Assembly (NCBI GenBank): GCA_958349055.1
Contig: CATWBO010000008.1
Coordinates: 1-64,000, forward strand
DNA length: 64,000 nucleotides
Reading direction: 5' to 3'
Source of the DNA: an uncultured bacterium
GTDB lineage: Bacteria; Actinomycetota; Coriobacteriia; Coriobacteriales; Coriobacteriaceae
Shown here: positions 61,949 to 64,000 of the stretch, piece by piece
Layout of the letters: every line of letters starts with the position of its first letter
Position numbering within the stretch: position 1 is the stretch's first letter
The notes under the pieces: model-generated
What the model saw: the letters and a program-made list of their open reading frames with translations, nothing else
The model's database searches: none
What the model was told of the DNA's origin: nothing
Position numbers and translations under genes: made by a program

Positions 61949-63366
61949 ATTTGACGGGAGGGCGCACGCGTGAGTTGGCGGTGAACACTGGGCTATTCGC
62001 CATCAGCTCCTTTGGATCGAAAATCATATCGTTTCTCCTGCTGCCTCTTTACACCGCTGTCCTATCGACTGGTGATTACGGCACTGTCGACCTAATAAAC
62101 AGTACCGTCAGCCTTCTAGTGCCCTTGCTGACGCTCAACATACAAGATGCGGTGCTTCGGTTCGGCTTGGGCAGAGATGCAGAACCTGAGGAGATTCTCT
62201 CTATAGGACTTCGCATGACTGCGGGTGGCAGCTGTGTGCTTTTTCTGATCGTAGCCAACCTTCTAGTTTTTCACATCGCCCCGTTTGACAGTGCCTATTG
62301 CGTGTTTCTCGTTGCAATGTTCGTTTTTACGGCTCTCTCCAACGTGCTAACCATGTACGCGAAGTCGCAAGACCACGTCATGTCGCTCGTGGTGAGCGGC
62401 ATCGGAAACACCTTGATTATGAGCGTTTCTGCCATACTTTTGCTCGTTGTGGCCAAGGCGGGCGTAGTGGGATACATGGCTTCTATGATTCTCGGCTGCC
62501 TCTTTTCCACGCTATATCTCTTCTTCGTTTGCAAGGCTTGGAGAGGCCTCTCCGTGAAAGTCCAAAGCGGACTATTGGGATCGATGATTGCGCTGAGTGC
62601 ACCTTTGGTCGCCAATAGCCTCGCATGGTGGATTAACGATGTAAGTGACCGTTATGTCGTAACTTTCGTATGTGGTGCCGCGGCGAACGGGATTTACGCC
62701 GTTGCTTACAAGATTCCGACAATCCTTTCGACCCTGCAGACGATTTTTTACAATGCTTGGGCCATTTCCGCCGTGAAAGAATTCGATCCCAAGGATGCCG
62801 ATGGCTACTTAGGCCGAATGTATGAATTGTATTCCGGCGCTATGTCGATCGCATGCTCGATGATTATGCTGCTTGATGTGCCGCTCGCCATGGTTCTTTA
62901 CTCGAGCGACTTCTTCGAAGCTTGGCGATTTGTTCCCCTACTGTTGGTGGGCGTTTTTCTAAACGGTCTTGCTTTGTTCGAGGGCTGTCTCTTTACTGCG
63001 GCTCGTAAAACGAAAGCAGTTTCCTGGACAACAATTGCGGGAGCGTGTGTGGGCATTGTTTCCTGCGTCGGACTCACCTTCGCGATAGGGCCCCTCGGTG
63101 CGGCGGTTGCTACCGTAGTCGGTTACGTTATGACATGGGCTACCAGGACGGCAGCTATGACTCGAAACGTAGTTCAATTGAGGGTCTCCTGGGGTAATGA
63201 GACAGCGACCCTGGCTTTACTTCTGGTTCAGGCGGTTCTGGCCATGCAGTGGGGCACGCAGCCCCTACAACTTTTGTTTTTCTTTTCTGTTCTGTTCTTG
63301 CGACGCGGGCAGATTAACGGAATTTCAGCCGTTGTTATGTCGAAGATCAAGAGCGGGCGGAGTTAA
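61945..63366 (+). CDS. Oligosaccharide flippase (Wzx-like)
   Basis: 473 aa, 12-14 hydrophobic segments, MATE/PST superfamily. The N-terminus ELAVNTGLFAISSFGSKIISF and LPLYTAVLSTGDYGTVDL are characteristic of Wzx. It translocates the lipid-linked repeat unit for the EpsG-like polymerase. ATG overlaps the upstream stop, with GGGAGG before it. Confidence 0.9.
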   Translation: MNLTGGRTRELAVNTGLFAISSFGSKIISFLLLPLYTAVLSTGDYGTVDLINSTVSLLVPLLTLNIQDAVLRFGLGRDAEPEEILSIGLRMTAGGSCVLFLIVANLLVFHIAPFDSAYCVFLVAMFVFTALSNVLTMYAKSQDHVMSLVVSGIGNTLIMSVSAILLLVVAKAGVVGYMASMILGCLFSTLYLFFVCKAWRGLSVKVQSGLLGSMIALSAPLVANSLAWWINDVSDRYVVTFVCGAAANGIYAVAYKIPTILSTLQTIFYNAWAISAVKEFDPKDADGYLGRMYELYSGAMSIACSMIMLLDVPLAMVLYSSDFFEAWRFVPLLLVGVFLNGLALFEGCLFTAARKTKAVSWTTIAGACVGIVSCVGLTFAIGPLGAAVATVVGYVMTWATRTAAMTRNVVQLRVSWGNETATLALLLVQAVLAMQWGTQPLQLLFFFSVLFLRRGQINGISAVVMSKIKSGRS

Positions 63367-63401
63367 TAGTCCATTTTCGCTGCGAGAAGGAAATAAATGA
63401 G

Positions 63402-64000
63402 ATGAAGGGCATTATCCTCGCGGGCGGGTCTGGAACCCGGTTGCACCCCATAACCAAGGCTGTAAGCAAGCAGCTGCTTCCGATTTACGACAAGCCGTTG
63501 GTGTACTATCCATTGAGCGTGCTGATGCTCGCCGGTATTCGCGAAGTGCTTGTCATCTCGACGCCGCGTGACCTGCCAGCGTTCGAGAAACTCCTCGGCG
63601 ACGGCGCCGAATTGGGCATGCGATTGGAATACGCCGAACAGGCCGAGCCTCGCGGCCTAGCTGAAGCTTTTACCATCGGGGGCGACTTTCTTGCCGGCGA
63701 GCCGTGTGCGCTAGTTCTGGGCGACAACATGTTCCATGGTCAAGACCTCACTCGCGTGCTTGTACGCGCAAAGGAGAGAGTGGAATGTTATGGCGGGGCC
63801 GTTGTATTTGGATACCCCGTACAGGACGCCAGGGCCTTCGGTGTGGTGGAGTTCGATCAAAATCATCGTGTAGTTGGCATCGAGGAAAAGCCCGAGGTTC
63901 CAAAATCGAACTACGCAGTACCGGGGCTGTATTTCTATGACGGGCAAGTCTCCGATATCGCGGCCAACGTTAAGCCGAGCGCACGCGGTGAGCTAGAGAT
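63402..64000 (+). CDS. rmlA: Glucose-1-phosphate thymidylyltransferase (RmlA), 5' part
   Basis: Makes dTDP-glucose, precursor of dTDP-4-keto-6-deoxyglucose used by the WecE enzyme. The ~199 visible codons show MKGIILAGGSGTRLHPIT, SKQLLPIYDKPLVYYPLS, EQAEPRGLAEAF, LVLGDNMFHG, EEKPEVPKSNYAVPGLYFY. The gene runs out of the window with no frame break. ATG with GAGAAGGAAAT upstream. Confidence 0.95.
   Translation, partial: MKGIILAGGSGTRLHPITKAVSKQLLPIYDKPLVYYPLSVLMLAGIREVLVISTPRDLPAFEKLLGDGAELGMRLEYAEQAEPRGLAEAFTIGGDFLAGEPCALVLGDNMFHGQDLTRVLVRAKERVECYGGAVVFGYPVQDARAFGVVEFDQNHRVVGIEEKPEVPKSNYAVPGLYFYDGQVSDIAANVKPSARGELE

Overview
The window reads as one stretch of a Coriobacteriia chromosome, most likely Collinsella or a close relative. 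This is an inference from gene content, the two-subunit GlgC/GlgD glycogen system and general codon style. No rRNA or CRISPR array is present, and the only tRNA is tRNA-Ala(GGC).

Region 1 (about 1-17.9 kb) is a visibly more GC-rich cobalamin block. A divergent gene for an exported lipoprotein cobaltochelatase (CbiK) sits behind a cobalamin riboswitch with its own promoter. Facing away from it is a 17-gene, tightly overlapping operon: cbiF, cbiD, cbiL, cbiG, cbiH, cbiET, cbiA, cobT, cobU, cobS, a CobU-like/CobC fusion, cbiB, cobD, cbiP, cobO, cbiC, cbiJ. Together these encode the anaerobic route from sirohydrochlorin to adenosylcobalamin. Formation of the precorrin-2 ring, lower-ligand (DMB) synthesis and cobalt transport are not in the window. 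The block ends at a decayed IS21-type transposase fragment followed at once by a palindromic repeat, which suggests horizontal acquisition.

Region 2 (18-36 kb) is chromosomal backbone. It holds a radical SAM protein flanked by two copies of the same long palindrome, a MacAB-type efflux operon, an L,D-transpeptidase, L-serine dehydratase, metK, gltX, and the priA-def-fmt-rsmB cluster. Many intergenic gaps carry unusually long perfect inverted repeats.

Region 3 (36-49.6 kb, minus strand) is a glycogen/alpha-glucan locus in transcription order glgB, glgP, glgC, glgD, glgA and a GH13-GH77 fusion. GlgA and GlgB both carry long Lys/Ala/Thr-rich, histone-H1-like C-terminal tails. A HAD phosphatase and a thiamine pyrophosphokinase follow on the plus strand.

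Region 4 (51.4-64 kb) starts after tRNA-Ala and is a surface-polysaccharide operon. A leader of about 420 nt with a strong hairpin precedes a NusG-like (LoaP/RfaH-type) antiterminator. Next come two tandem initiating sugar-phosphate transferases, the first with a 9-G tract at its end, a WecE-type aminotransferase, GT4, GT2, an EpsG-type polymerase, a DXD glycosyltransferase, a pyruvyltransferase-ferredoxin-FrhB fusion, a Wzx flippase and the start of rmlA. WecE plus RmlA point to a dTDP-Fuc4N-type sugar in the repeat unit.

The observations most worth following up are the pyruvyltransferase/FrhB fusion, the histone-like tails on glycogen enzymes, the poly-G tract between the two initiating transferases, the CobU-like/CobC fusion, the exported CbiK, and the families of long intergenic palindromes.
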